A stretch of 64,000 bases of DNA from Actimicrobium sp. CCC2.4 (GCF_034347385.1 NZ_CP133777.1:2914001-2978000); one strand, 5' to 3'; numbered from the stretch's first letter, positions 27,011 to 36,431 are shown. Notes: generated from the letters alone by a model not told the origin. Numbers and translations are program-made.

Positions 27011-28237
27011 TTACTTTGCTGATTTCGGTTTGGGTTTGACATTCAGGTTTTCGGTCAAAAACATCATCGCCCGCTGCAGGCTGATGTCGGTTTCATCGAT
27101 CAGCCGTTCACGTGCTTCCGGCAAAAATTCTTCATTCCACAAGGCCAGCAAATTGTCCTTGATCTCGAAGGGCGCGGCGGCATTGACAAAGTCCGCCACC
27201 GCTGTGCTGTTAAAGCCCGCCTTGCGCACTTGCCGCACCATCGTGCGGGCTTCGGCATCGGTAACCATGGTCTTCGGCTTGGCACCGGTGGCCAGGCACA
27301 TGAACAGGGTCAGGCGCGAATACGGATCATCCTTGCCCTTCATCGCAGCCTGCCATTGCTCCGACACAAAGCCGGCAAAACTGTCGATATCGTCGAGATC
27401 GGCATCACGCAGAAAATAGCGCTCGACGATGATATTGAGCACGACATCGATGGCATTGGCCGTATTGAGAATCAGCGGGCCATCGAGTTTTTCGATATCG
27501 CGCCGGATGGTCTCGGCGATTGCATGGTGCGGATCGGGCACGTCGTCCAGCAAGGTCCTGGCGATCTTGAGCTTGCCGCCGGGCTGTGGCTGGTTGCGGA
27601 TCGCGGTAACCAGCTTGGCAAACTCAGCGTGATCGGGGGCTTTGTCGAGACCGGCATGGCGCGCCAGGATGGCCGTGCGGATGATCGATTCGACCGAGAG
27701 ATAATCGAGTGCCGCAGGCGGCACGCGCAGGTCGTCACGAAACCAGTGCGCCGCTGCGGTGATGTCGACGGCTTCCTGCCGGCGCTTGAGTTCCTTGCGA
27801 TAAGCCGCCAGCGAAGTCGGCTTGAGCAAGGTGCGCTCGTTCTGGAAATCGATCAGCGACTGGCTCTTGATGTCGCCACTCATCACGGTTTCCGGCATCG
27901 CGTACAAACGCTTGAGCATGTCATTGCCACCACGCGAATGGGACAGGAAACTGTTTTCCTGCAGCGAGCGGGCAGCCGCATCAAGGTCACCACCGCTGGC
28001 CTCTTCGAGGTACAGGCTGACCAGCGTGACGATGCGCTTGCGCGCGTTATCCAGTTCGGCCTGCAAATGCGGCGTAGCGAAGTGCGTCGCAACCTGCACG
28101 GTGCCTTTGGCGCCATCGGCGATGATCACATTGCAACGACTGACATCGATGATTCCCTTGGCCAGACCATGGGTCAGCGCCTTTTCAAAAAAGGGTCGCT
28201 TGTCGACTAAGGCGACAGCTTGCTTGGGTGTCGTCAT
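27011..28237 (-). CDS. Protein of unknown function, last intact gene of J-domain cluster
   Basis: A 408-residue soluble, mostly helical protein; no TM or known motif recognised. Notable segments: QAELDNARKRIVTLVSLYLEEASGG, SFLSHSRGGNDMLKRLYAMPET and a C-terminal Lys/Pro tail (NVKPKPKSAK). The Ser/Gly/His-rich FLSHSRGGNDML resembles neither a hydrolase nor a kinase motif I can name. The ATG at 28237 follows AAGG; a start at 28300 would overlap the upstream gene by 59 bases and is rejected. It starts five bases after the previous gene's stop, so it is part of the leftward operon 29872-27011. Confidence 0.75.
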   Translation of the reverse strand: MTTPKQAVALVDKRPFFEKALTHGLAKGIIDVSRCNVIIADGAKGTVQVATHFATPHLQAELDNARKRIVTLVSLYLEEASGGDLDAAARSLQENSFLSHSRGGNDMLKRLYAMPETVMSGDIKSQSLIDFQNERTLLKPTSLAAYRKELKRRQEAVDITAAAHWFRDDLRVPPAALDYLSVESIIRTAILARHAGLDKAPDHAEFAKLVTAIRNQPQPGGKLKIARTLLDDVPDPHHAIAETIRRDIEKLDGPLILNTANAIDVVLNIIVERYFLRDADLDDIDSFAGFVSEQWQAAMKGKDDPYSRLTLFMCLATGAKPKTMVTDAEARTMVRQVRKAGFNSTAVADFVNAAAPFEIKDNLLALWNEEFLPEARERLIDETDISLQRAMMFLTENLNVKPKPKSAK

Positions 28238-28241
28238 GGCC

Positions 28242-28997
28242 TTACAACGCTGATTCTTCGTCGGGTCCGGCGACCGGCTTGCTGACCACGGGCGCGTCAC
28301 GGCGCACCGGCACGGCAGTCGGATCGAGTTCCATCCGCTCCAGATCGGCTTCGGCCTGCAGGCGTTTTTTCAGGTGGGTTTTGATTTGCGGCAGGATCTG
28401 CTCGAACATGTCCGGATGGTGATTGCGCAGCAGCCAGGTCACTTCTTTCCAGTCACGGTCGCTGGCCTCGGACTTGTCGATGACATCGTCTTCTTCGGCA
28501 TGGACATCCTGTGCGAGGCCTTCGGCGTCTTCGTCTTCGACGACCGCCTTGCGGGAGTGCAGATGGTTGAAGGTCCCGTAATTGGCGAAGTGAACAATCA
28601 TCTCGTCGTGATCGCGCAGGTAATCGATCAGAGCTTCGCAACCGCCGTCGATGTCGCCAATCGCCTCAAGGAAGTCGTCGGTATCGCTGCCTTCGCGAAA
28701 CAGCACCGCATTGATCATGCCGCGCAAATGCGTGTGGGTATGGTCACCGTAGAGCCGCTCCATGACCAGCGCGCGGGCGAACTGTTCGGGCGTCACCACC
28801 AGGTTGACCACTGATTCGTGCGACGAATCGAATTCGCGGATCACGGCCAGCAAATCCTTGGGAGGCATTTGTTCGAGGACCGCCACCAGGGCGAAATCGC
28901 CCTCGGCTTCGGCCAGCGAGACCAGCGCGAATTCGGCGCCGGCGATATCGCCAGCCCGGATCAGGCTGGCGGCTTTCAGTACGAGTGCATTGGACAT
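28242..28997 (-). CDS. Acidic protein of unknown function in J-domain cluster
   Basis: A 251-residue acidic soluble protein. The N-terminal half is helical (LKAASLIRAGDIAGAEFALVSLAEAEGDFALVAVLEQMPPKDLLAVIREFD, reminiscent of TPR/HEAT-like hairpins). A Glu/Asp-rich linker (VVEDEDAEGLAQDVHAEEDDVID) follows, then a charged C-terminal helix (KTHLKKRLQAEADLERME). No known family recognised. It is probably cotranscribed with the gene at 27011 and follows the 29070 gene by 72 bases. Confidence 0.75.
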   Translation of the reverse strand: MSNALVLKAASLIRAGDIAGAEFALVSLAEAEGDFALVAVLEQMPPKDLLAVIREFDSSHESVVNLVVTPEQFARALVMERLYGDHTHTHLRGMINAVLFREGSDTDDFLEAIGDIDGGCEALIDYLRDHDEMIVHFANYGTFNHLHSRKAVVEDEDAEGLAQDVHAEEDDVIDKSEASDRDWKEVTWLLRNHHPDMFEQILPQIKTHLKKRLQAEADLERMELDPTAVPVRRDAPVVSKPVAGPDEESAL

Positions 28998-29069
28998 GGG
29001 CGTTCTAATCAGGAAAAAGGTCGAGCGGACACGCGGTCCGCGTTATCGCAAGTGGCAGTCTGGCGACGC

Positions 29070-29597
29070 CTATTCGCGCCGGTCGAAACCCTGCTCGGAC
29101 ATCCATTCGGAGCCGGCTTCATCGAGATCGCGCTCATCGTCGTCATCGTCGCGACCGTTTTCACCTTCGTCATGCTCTTCGTCATCGGCGGCGGCGCGAT
29201 GGCTGTTGCCACCCTTGCCATGCAGGTATTCGAGGCAGATCGTCGTGATCAGGAAGCGTTCACCGCCGGTTTCCAGCAGCACGTCATCGGCCAGCTTTTG
29301 CGTGTCGACCGAAAACTGCACTGCATCGACCAGCTCGCTCCACGCCGGAAAATCTTCCGGGTCCGTGGTCGACAGCAGGTATAGCGCCTGCAGGTTGACG
29401 AAGTTGATGTCGCCATGAAACGCCACGGCGACCATCTCCGGCGCGGTCTCTATCATCGGCATCAGCAGCTTGAACTGGGAGCGCTTGTCCTTGAGGCGCT
29501 TGGCCAGGATATCGTTGCCTTCGGAATCGCTTTGCAGGTCTTCCAGTTCGGCCTTGTAGGCCTTCGACAGGTCTTCGAAATAATAGGACAGGCTCAT
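29070..29597 (-). CDS. Acidic protein of unknown function, translationally coupled to J-domain gene
   Basis: A 175-residue protein with helices in the first 125 residues (YYFEDLSKAYKAELEDLQSDSEGNDILAKRLKDKRSQFKLLMP). An extremely acidic tail (about 135-160: ADDEEHDEGENGRDDDDDERDLDEAGSE) follows. Its ATG overlaps the J-domain stop by four bases (ATGA), implying tight coupling and likely physical partnership. The acidic tail could mimic nucleic acid or bind basic proteins; this is speculation. Confidence 0.78.
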   Translation of the reverse strand: MSLSYYFEDLSKAYKAELEDLQSDSEGNDILAKRLKDKRSQFKLLMPMIETAPEMVAVAFHGDINFVNLQALYLLSTTDPEDFPAWSELVDAVQFSVDTQKLADDVLLETGGERFLITTICLEYLHGKGGNSHRAAADDEEHDEGENGRDDDDDERDLDEAGSEWMSEQGFDRRE

Positions 29598-29872
29598 TGC
29601 AGTACCTTGTTCATGTAGGTTCTCCAGATTTCTTCGGCGGTTTCCAGCGGTCGTTCCAGCAGGCTGCGACGGCGACTCTCATCGTAGGAATGGCGTTTTG
29701 CGTCATCGGCAAGCAAGTCGTAGGCTTCCTGCACGGCGCGAAATTGTTCAGGTGCATCGACCGCCGTATTTCTATCCGGATGGAATTCGGATGCTTTTTT
29801 GCGGTAAGCGCTTTTGATGGCGCTAGCCGTTGCATCGCTGTCCAGGCCGAGCACGGCGTAGTAGTTTTTCAT
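29594..29872 (-). CDS. Small J-domain (DnaJ-like) co-chaperone
   Basis: A 92-residue protein consisting of a J domain (2-68: YYAVLGLDSDATASAIKSAYRKKASEFHPDRN) with the invariant HPD tripeptide at residues 31-33 that stimulates Hsp70 ATPase. A 20-residue C-terminal helix (ETAEEIWRTYMNKVLQ) follows. There is no G/F, zinc or substrate-binding region, so client specificity probably comes from partners encoded downstream. First gene of the leftward unknown cluster. Confidence 0.93.
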   Translation of the reverse strand: MKNYYAVLGLDSDATASAIKSAYRKKASEFHPDRNTAVDAPEQFRAVQEAYDLLADDAKRHSYDESRRRSLLERPLETAEEIWRTYMNKVLQ

Positions 29873-29989
29873 GGGTGAGGATGTGTGTTGCGTGACAAAA
29901 GTCAGGCACTGCCGGAGGCGATCAGTGGCGTCGCGCCGGCGTTGCCATCATGGAGGTGCAAGGATACACCACCGGGGGACGGCAGAGTG

Positions 29990-30038
29990 GGTCCGCCCGC
30001 GCGCGGACCTGTTTTATGGCGGGCCGGGCCAGCCCGCC
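29990..30038. terminator. Two adjacent GC-rich hairpins between divergent-orientation operons
   Basis: Hairpin 1: GGTCCGC (29990-29996)/GCGGACC (30003-30009), then TGTTTTAT on the plus strand. Hairpin 2: GGCGGGC (30018-30024)/GCCCGCC (30032-30038). They lie directly downstream of the first NHL gene (stop at 30056, leftward) and upstream of the J-domain operon, so they probably terminate the NHL transcript. Confidence 0.5.
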
Positions 30039-30055
30039 CGACGATGGCTTGCCGG

Positions 30056-32194
30056 CTATTTTGGCAGCACCAGACGCAGCACGGCGTTCTCGTTGATGAC
30101 TGCCAGCGTAGTCGCACCGGCCAGCGCCAGCGCCATCGGTTGCGCCAGACTGCCGGGCAAGGCACCGGTGCGGATACCGACTGATCCCGGCACGCCCGCG
30201 ACAGTGCTCACTTGTCCCGATGGCGTTATCCTGCGGATCGTATTGTTCCCGGCATCGGCAACATAGACGTTGCCGGCGTTGTCCGCCGCCAGACCTTGCG
30301 GGTTGAAGAAACGCGCGGCGTCGCCCGCACCGTCCAGCGCACCCGTCTCCAGCACCCGGCCCGCCAGGGTTGTGACGACGCCGCCCGGCGTGATCTTGCG
30401 GATGGTGCCGTAGGCCGGCTGGCTGACAACCACATTACCGGATGGATCGACCGCAATGCCGGGCGGTTTCAGGAAGCGCGCCGCCGCACCGGTGCCATCA
30501 TCGCTGCCGTACTTGCCGGCGCTACCTGCCAGCGTCGAGACCACGCCGGCCACCGTGATCTTGCGCACCGTGTGATTGCCGGTATCGGCGACGAACAGGT
30601 TACGGGCCGCATCAATGGCAATGGCTTCCGGCTCGAAAAAACGCGCAACGTTGCCGGGTCCATCGGCGCTACCCGGCGACGAACCCGCGCCGGCGATGGT
30701 GGTGACCACGCCGGCCGGCGTGATTTTGCGAATCGTCGAATTGAACGTATCGGCGACGAACAGGTTACCGAGCGCGTCGGCCACAATGCCGCGCGGATAG
30801 TTGAAGCTCGCTGCGGCACCGGTGCCATCGACCCCACCCGGCTTGCCATTGCCGGCCAACTGGCTGACCACACCGGCCGGCGTGATCTTGCGGATCATGT
30901 GATGCGGCGTATCGACGACATACCAGTTACCGGAGGCATCGCTGGTCACGCCTTGCAGGCTGCCAAACCGCGCCTTCGCCCCGCTGCCGTTGACGATACC
31001 CCGCACCAGCTCTTTGCCTGCCAACGTCTTGAGCGTAGTACCACCCGTGATCACGTGCACGCCGTATTGCCCGGTCACCGAGAGCGCGCCGGATGGATCA
31101 ACCGCAATGCCTAGCGGCATCGTCACTTGCGGATGGATGGCGGCCAGCGCATTGACCGGCAAGGTGGTCACCACGCCTTGTGGCGTGATCCGGCGTATCC
31201 GGCGCGCGTACTGGTCAGCACCGTACAGGATGCCGGCACTATCAATGGCCAGGTTAGAGAGGCCTTCAAAACCGGCTGCTGCACCGGTCCCATCCTTGAG
31301 CTCGAAATTGGCCAGCGAGCCGGCCAGCGTCGTCACGATGCCGGCCGGCGTGATCTTGCGTAGCAAGCCGCTGCCGGCATCAGCCACATAAATATTGCGC
31401 GCCGCATCCGTCACCAATCCCTGCGGATTACTGAAGCGCGCGGCGCTGCGCACGCCATCGAGGACACCAAAATTGCCCGCGCTGCCGGCCAGCGTGGCCA
31501 CCATTCCGCCCGGGCTGATCGTGCGTACGGTGTGGTTGTAGGTGTCACTGACCAGCACGGTCCCGGCGACATCGATCGCGATCCCCTGCGGATACGAAAA
31601 GCGCGCGGCGTTAGCGCGTCCGTCCGTGCTGCCATCGACCCCGACGCGTCCGGCGATGGTCGTGACGACGCCCTGCGCAGTGACTTTGCGGATGGTCTGG
31701 TTATTCGTATCTGCCACGTACAGCGTGCCGGCGCGATCAATCGCAATACTTTGCGGATAGTTGAAGCGCGCCGCCGCGCCAGTGCCATCCGCCGCACCTG
31801 GTATCGACATCGCCCCGGCCAGCGTACTGACGCTACCATCCGCACTGACCTTGCGGATCACGTGATTCTGCCAGTCCGCGACGTAGCGGTTACCGGCGCC
31901 ATCGACGGCAATTCCGACCGGAAAATTAAACCGCGCCTGACTACCGCTGCCGCTTAAATTGCCGGCACCACCGGTTGAACCGGCGACAAAGAATAGTCCG
32001 GGCTGCGCAGAGGGTGCCGACGCCGGCATCGTTGCCGCGATGGCGCTTTGCCTCAATACCGGCGTGGTCTCACTGGCGAGAAGTGCGAGCGGATCAAAAT
32101 CGGCACTGCACGCCAACAGCAACAAGCACAACAGGACAGGCGGGAGCGACCGTGCCACAAGAGGGGCACGACGAACAAGACTAAGGGGGGACAT
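30056..32194 (-). CDS. NHL-repeat lipoprotein, paralogue A
   Basis: A 712-residue exported lipoprotein made almost entirely of NHL beta-propeller repeats. The start at 32194 has a GGTGGA Shine-Dalgarno and gives a lipoprotein signal (LPPVLLCLLLLAC, lipobox LLAC). About eleven NHL units of roughly 55 residues follow, each with the pattern ARF.xPxGIAVD..GN.YVAD..NxTIRKITPAGVVTTLAG. This implies two stacked propellers, used for protein-protein or ligand binding at the outer membrane or cell surface. It is in tandem with a paralogue at 32341. Function unknown. Confidence 0.9.
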   Translation of the reverse strand: MSPLSLVRRAPLVARSLPPVLLCLLLLACSADFDPLALLASETTPVLRQSAIAATMPASAPSAQPGLFFVAGSTGGAGNLSGSGSQARFNFPVGIAVDGAGNRYVADWQNHVIRKVSADGSVSTLAGAMSIPGAADGTGAAARFNYPQSIAIDRAGTLYVADTNNQTIRKVTAQGVVTTIAGRVGVDGSTDGRANAARFSYPQGIAIDVAGTVLVSDTYNHTVRTISPGGMVATLAGSAGNFGVLDGVRSAARFSNPQGLVTDAARNIYVADAGSGLLRKITPAGIVTTLAGSLANFELKDGTGAAAGFEGLSNLAIDSAGILYGADQYARRIRRITPQGVVTTLPVNALAAIHPQVTMPLGIAVDPSGALSVTGQYGVHVITGGTTLKTLAGKELVRGIVNGSGAKARFGSLQGVTSDASGNWYVVDTPHHMIRKITPAGVVSQLAGNGKPGGVDGTGAAASFNYPRGIVADALGNLFVADTFNSTIRKITPAGVVTTIAGAGSSPGSADGPGNVARFFEPEAIAIDAARNLFVADTGNHTVRKITVAGVVSTLAGSAGKYGSDDGTGAAARFLKPPGIAVDPSGNVVVSQPAYGTIRKITPGGVVTTLAGRVLETGALDGAGDAARFFNPQGLAADNAGNVYVADAGNNTIRRITPSGQVSTVAGVPGSVGIRTGALPGSLAQPMALALAGATTLAVINENAVLRLVLPK

Positions 32195-32298
32195 GTTTCC
32201 ACCAAGGTGAAGTTGACAGCAATCGGCTGCAGGCGGCAAAAATACACCGCCCGGCAGGCGGCGTTCATGGCATCTGCCTGCGCATTGATCTTGCTCAT
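32195..32298 (-). repeat. Duplicated leader of NHL gene A
   Basis: The roughly 104 bases before the start are clearly similar to those before paralogue B (34516-34620). Both begin with ATGAGC(C/A)A.ATCAA, share GGCGGTGTA, and end at a GGTGGAAAC or GGCGGAACC ribosome-binding site. The duplicated unit therefore included the 5' region, which may hold a shared regulatory element or promoter. Confidence 0.7.
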
Positions 32299-32340
32299 TG
32301 TGGTGAACATCATGGTCACCGGCGCCGTGTTGAGTGCCGG

Positions 32341-34515
32341 TTATTTCGGCAGAACCAGCCGTAGTACCGCGTTCTCGTCAATGACTGCCAGCGTGGCCGG
32401 TCCGGTCACCGCGAGTGCTGACGGGAACGCGAAGCTGGCGGGTAAAACCCCGGTCCGTATGCCGATCGATCCCGGCAAACCGGCAACCGTGGTGACGCGC
32501 CGCCACGGATCAATCTTGCGGATCGTAGTGGCAGCGGTATCCGACACATAGACATTGCCGGCGGCATCTGCGGTCAGCGCCAGCAGGTAACCGAAGCGCG
32601 CATCTTCACCCACCGCATCGACATTGCCGAACGCCAGCGCCTGGCCGGCCCAGGTCGTCACGACGCCCGCCGGCGTGATCCTGCGCACCGCCCGATAGGA
32701 AATCACATAGACATTGCCGGCCTGATCGACCGACATCGAGCGTGGCGAAGCCAGGCGTGCCGCGGCACCGGTCCCGTCCTCGCTGCCGTATCTGCCCGGG
32801 CTGCCTGCGAGTGTCGACACCACGCCGCTGGTCGATATCTTGCGGATCGTATGGTTGCCGGTATCGCCGACATACAAGTTACGCTGCGCATCGATGGCAA
32901 TGCCTTCCGGACTCGAGAAGCGCGCGAGATTGCCGGGACCATCGGTACTGCCGGTCGATGACGGCGCGCCGGCAATCGTGGTGACCACGCCGGCGGGCGT
33001 AATTTTGCGGATCGTCGAATTGGTGGTGTCGGCAACAAACACGTTACCCAGCGGATCGGCAACAATCCCCTTGGGCGCCTTGAAACTGGCCTCTGTACCA
33101 GTGCCATCGACGTTGCCCCACTTGCCACTGCCGGCCAGTTGACTGACCACGCCGGCCGGTGTGATTTTGCGGATCATGGAATTGCCGGCATCGGCGACAT
33201 ACCAGTTACCGGTGGCGTCGCTCGTCACGGCCCACGGCAGGTTAAAGCGCGCCTGTGCACCGGCCCCATTCACCAGCGCCAGTTCCGGTGGCAATCCGGC
33301 CAGTCGCTTGAAGGTGGTGCCGTTCGTGACGACATACACACTGTATTGCCCGGTCACAGACAGCGTGCCGGACGGATCGACGGCAATCCCGAGCGGCATG
33401 ATTTCCCGCGGCTGCCCCGGTGGTCGCGCATCGAATGGCAGCGTCGTCACCACGCCTTGTCGCGTAATCCGATGGATCTTGCCGGCAGACTGGTCGGCCC
33501 CGTACAAGATGCCGTTGGCATCAATGGCCAGACCGGCCAGGTCGACATAGCCCTTCACCGTCCCCGTGATGTCCTTGAAGTTCACACCGTTGACCCCGCT
33601 GGCGAGGGTTGTCACGATGCCGGCCGGCGTGATCTTGCGCAGCAAACCGTTGCCGCGATCGACCACATAGACATTGCGGGCGGCATCCGTGACCAGCGCC
33701 TCCGGATAGGAGAAACGCGCCGCGCTGCGTATGCCATCGAGGGCACCGACATTGTTGGCGCTGCCGGCCAGTGTCGTTACATTCCCGTCCGGACTGATCT
33801 TGCGTATCGTCTGATTGGCGCTATCGCTGACGAGCACGTTACCGGCAACATCGACCGCGACACCCTTCGGGTCAAAAAACCGCGCCGCACTGCCCCGGCC
33901 ATCCGCACTACCGGGGTCACCGGCGCGGCCGGCCAAGGTCGTGACGACGCCTTGCGGGCTTACCTTGCGGATCGTATGGTTGACCGAGTCGGCCACGTAC
34001 AGCATGCCGGCGCGATCAATCGCGATACTTACCGGCGAGTAGAAACGGGCTGCGGCACCGCGGCCATCGGCAGCACCCGGTGTCGACGCGCTTGCTCCGG
34101 CCAGCGTACTGACACTGCCATCCGGCCGCACCTTGCGGATCTGGTTATTGTTCTGATCGGCGATATACCGATTCCCGGCAGTATCGACCGCCATGCTGCC
34201 CGGATAAGCGAAGCGCGCCAGACTGCCGACGCCATTGAGATTGCCGGCTCCACCCGGTGATCCTGCCACCAGTGACAGCCCGGGCTGCGTGGCACTCGCG
34301 GACGTCGCGGCTGCAACGGCAACGGCTGGTGCCGCTGATGCCGGCACGGTAGCAACGAACGGCGAAATCCGCATCGCTACCGGCGGCAACCCGGCACCGG
34401 CAAGTGCGAACGGATCAAGGCCGGCATCGCAGCCCCACAGGGTCAGACACAACAGGACAGACGCCATCGTGCGCGCCACATCCGGCGCACGTTTGCCAAC
34501 AGTTAATAGGGACAT
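32341..34515 (-). CDS. NHL-repeat lipoprotein, paralogue B
   Basis: A 725-residue paralogue of the gene at 30056, upstream of it in the same direction. ATG at 34515 with a GGCGG Shine-Dalgarno. The signal sequence SVLLCLTLWGC has a lipobox whose -3 Leu is present and -1 is Gly. An Ala-rich segment (65-115) precedes the propeller. The NHL units follow the same consensus as paralogue A but have diverged throughout; the last strand ends ALAVTGPATLAVIDENAVLRLVLPK in both. The duplication is old enough for clear divergence but recent enough to retain matching leaders. Surface or periplasmic scaffold role inferred. Confidence 0.9.
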   Translation of the reverse strand: MSLLTVGKRAPDVARTMASVLLCLTLWGCDAGLDPFALAGAGLPPVAMRISPFVATVPASAAPAVAVAAATSASATQPGLSLVAGSPGGAGNLNGVGSLARFAYPGSMAVDTAGNRYIADQNNNQIRKVRPDGSVSTLAGASASTPGAADGRGAAARFYSPVSIAIDRAGMLYVADSVNHTIRKVSPQGVVTTLAGRAGDPGSADGRGSAARFFDPKGVAVDVAGNVLVSDSANQTIRKISPDGNVTTLAGSANNVGALDGIRSAARFSYPEALVTDAARNVYVVDRGNGLLRKITPAGIVTTLASGVNGVNFKDITGTVKGYVDLAGLAIDANGILYGADQSAGKIHRITRQGVVTTLPFDARPPGQPREIMPLGIAVDPSGTLSVTGQYSVYVVTNGTTFKRLAGLPPELALVNGAGAQARFNLPWAVTSDATGNWYVADAGNSMIRKITPAGVVSQLAGSGKWGNVDGTGTEASFKAPKGIVADPLGNVFVADTTNSTIRKITPAGVVTTIAGAPSSTGSTDGPGNLARFSSPEGIAIDAQRNLYVGDTGNHTIRKISTSGVVSTLAGSPGRYGSEDGTGAAARLASPRSMSVDQAGNVYVISYRAVRRITPAGVVTTWAGQALAFGNVDAVGEDARFGYLLALTADAAGNVYVSDTAATTIRKIDPWRRVTTVAGLPGSIGIRTGVLPASFAFPSALAVTGPATLAVIDENAVLRLVLPK

Positions 34516-34620
34516 GGTTCCGCCAGGGTGAGGTGAACAGCACGCGGCTGCAACCACAAAAAGGTACACCGCCCGATGGGCAGCGTTCACGCTACCTGCC
34601 TGGACGTTGATGTGGCTCAT
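34516..34620 (-). repeat. Duplicated leader of NHL gene B
   Basis: Counterpart of 32195-32298, with the same order of conserved blocks and the same distance to the start codon. A long upstream in-frame reading to 34632 exists but has no Shine-Dalgarno; the shared leader explains it. Confidence 0.7.
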
Positions 34621-34922
34621 CCCATGAAACAAGCCGGTGGGCGGCGCGAGCGATAACGATGGTACTTAAGCAATAATTACTTACATTCAATCACCAATTG
34701 AAGATGATCAACTTATTCGGAACACACCTCCCCGATATCGCGGAGCGGACGTTCCGGTCGCAGGCGGCAGATCGACATCCGCAGCATTACTGCAAGCGAA
34801 ACTGCCCGATGCCACCTTCCCCGAAACACGTTAATGCCCTGCGGCCGGACCGGCACATCTTGCGCGTGCATCTGACCTGCATCCAACATTAAAACAGCCT
34901 GCCCACCATCAAGGAGACCCCC
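34621..34922. other. Intergenic region upstream of putP
   Basis: A 302-base spacer between the NHL leader and putP, with an AT-rich stretch at about 34670-34710 that is a likely promoter location. A possible 64-residue frame (34698-34892) is Arg/His-rich and lacks a ribosome-binding site; I do not consider it a gene. The putP Shine-Dalgarno AAGGAG is at about 34911. Confidence 0.45.
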
Positions 34923-36407
34923 ATGAACTTTACCGATCCCACCGTGATCATGTTCAGCATCTACCTGTTCGCCATGCTCTTCATCGGCGTGCTGGGCTAC
35001 CGCCGGACCAATAATCTGGACGACTACATCCTCGGCGGACGCAGTCTGGGCAGTTTTGTCACGGCGCTGTCGGCCGGTGCCTCGGATATGAGCGGCTGGC
35101 TGCTGATGGGTTTGCCCGGAGCGATTTATCTGTCGGGGGTCAGCGAAGCCTGGATTGGCGTGGGCCTGGCCATGGGGGCCTATCTCAACTGGCGTTTTGT
35201 CGCCGCCCGGCTGCGCCTGTACACCGAGCGGGCCAACAATGCACTGACGCTGCCGGACTACTTTTCGAATCGCTTTGAAGACAAGCAAAACCTGCTGCGC
35301 ATCCTGACCACCGTGGTGATCCTGGTGTTCTTCACGATCTATTGCGCCTCCGGCGTGGTGGCGGGCGCGCGCCTGTTCGAGAACATGTTCGGCCTGCCCT
35401 ACCAGACCGCATTGTGGGTCGGCGCCGCCTGCACGATTGCCTATGTATTCATCGGTGGTTTTCTGGCGGTCAGCTGGACCGACACCATCCAGGCTTCGCT
35501 GATTTTCACGGCACTCATCGTGGCACCCGTGGTGGCGTATTTCGCCGTCACGACCGGTCTGGCACCGGCGCAATCGATGGCCGATCTGATGACGCCTGCC
35601 AAGTCCGACGTCCTGCAAGGCGCGTCCTTCGTCGGCATCGTCTCGCTGCTGGCATGGGGCCTGGGCTACTTCGGCCAGCCCCATATTCTGGTGCGCTTCA
35701 TGGCAGCCGAATCGGCCAAGACCATCCCCGCCGCGCGCCGCATCAGCATGACCTGGATGATTCTGTGTCTGGGCGGCGCAGTCGCCGTGGGCTATATCGG
35801 TATCCCGTATTTCCTGATGCATCCGGAAGGTGCGATGGCCGTCAATGCCAACTCGGAAACCGTGTTCATCGAACTGACCAAGCAATTGTTCAATCCGTGG
35901 ATAGGCGGCGTGCTGCTGGCCGCGATCCTGGCCGCCGTGATGAGCACCTTGTCGTGCCAGTTGCTGGTCTGTTCGAGCGCGCTGACCGAAGACATTTATC
36001 ACACCTTCATCCGCAAGGAAGCCGGTCATAGCGAACTGGTCTGGGTGGGTCGCGGCATGGTCATGGCCATTGCGCTGGTGGCCATTGTCATCGCCGGCGA
36101 TCCCGAGTCGAAAGTCCTCGGTATGGTCAGCTACGCCTGGGCCGGTTTTGGCGCGGCGTTCGGACCGGCCATCATCCTCTCGCTGTTCTGGTCGCACATG
36201 ACGCGTAACGGTGCGCTGGCCGGTATTCTGGTCGGTGCAGTGACGGTGCTGGTCTGGAAGCAGTTTGGCTGGCTGGGCCTGTACGAAATCGTCCCCGGCT
36301 TCCTGTTTGCCTGGATTGCCACGATGGTCGTGAGCCGGTTGGGCACACCATCAACGACGATGCTGAGCAGGCATGAAGCGGTGGAACTGGAGTTAAGCAA
36401 GCTCTGA
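34923..36407 (+). CDS. putP: Sodium/proline symporter PutP
   Basis: Inner-membrane Na+/L-proline symporter of the SSS family, 494 residues (usual length about 500) and about 13 TM helices. Family signatures: GYRRTNNLDDYILGGRSLGSFVTALSAGASDMSGWLLMGLPG near the N-terminus (Na+ site region), GGFLAVSWTDTIQASLIF, and SCQLLVCSSALTEDIYHTF. Strong AAGGAGACCCCC Shine-Dalgarno. Supplies proline as nutrient or osmolyte. No putA is adjacent. It converges with pagP. Confidence 0.97.
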   Translation: MNFTDPTVIMFSIYLFAMLFIGVLGYRRTNNLDDYILGGRSLGSFVTALSAGASDMSGWLLMGLPGAIYLSGVSEAWIGVGLAMGAYLNWRFVAARLRLYTERANNALTLPDYFSNRFEDKQNLLRILTTVVILVFFTIYCASGVVAGARLFENMFGLPYQTALWVGAACTIAYVFIGGFLAVSWTDTIQASLIFTALIVAPVVAYFAVTTGLAPAQSMADLMTPAKSDVLQGASFVGIVSLLAWGLGYFGQPHILVRFMAAESAKTIPAARRISMTWMILCLGGAVAVGYIGIPYFLMHPEGAMAVNANSETVFIELTKQLFNPWIGGVLLAAILAAVMSTLSCQLLVCSSALTEDIYHTFIRKEAGHSELVWVGRGMVMAIALVAIVIAGDPESKVLGMVSYAWAGFGAAFGPAIILSLFWSHMTRNGALAGILVGAVTVLVWKQFGWLGLYEIVPGFLFAWIATMVVSRLGTPSTTMLSRHEAVELELSKL

Positions 36408-36431
36408 TCACCGGGGCCGGCCAGGCTGCAT

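Noticed and set aside
34698-34892. 64-residue frame upstream of putP
   Set aside because: No ribosome-binding site, basic random-looking composition, and it occupies the probable promoter region.
34713-36197. 494-residue minus-strand frame opposite putP
   Set aside because: Entirely antisense to PutP; Gly/His/Asp-rich with no recognisable motif.
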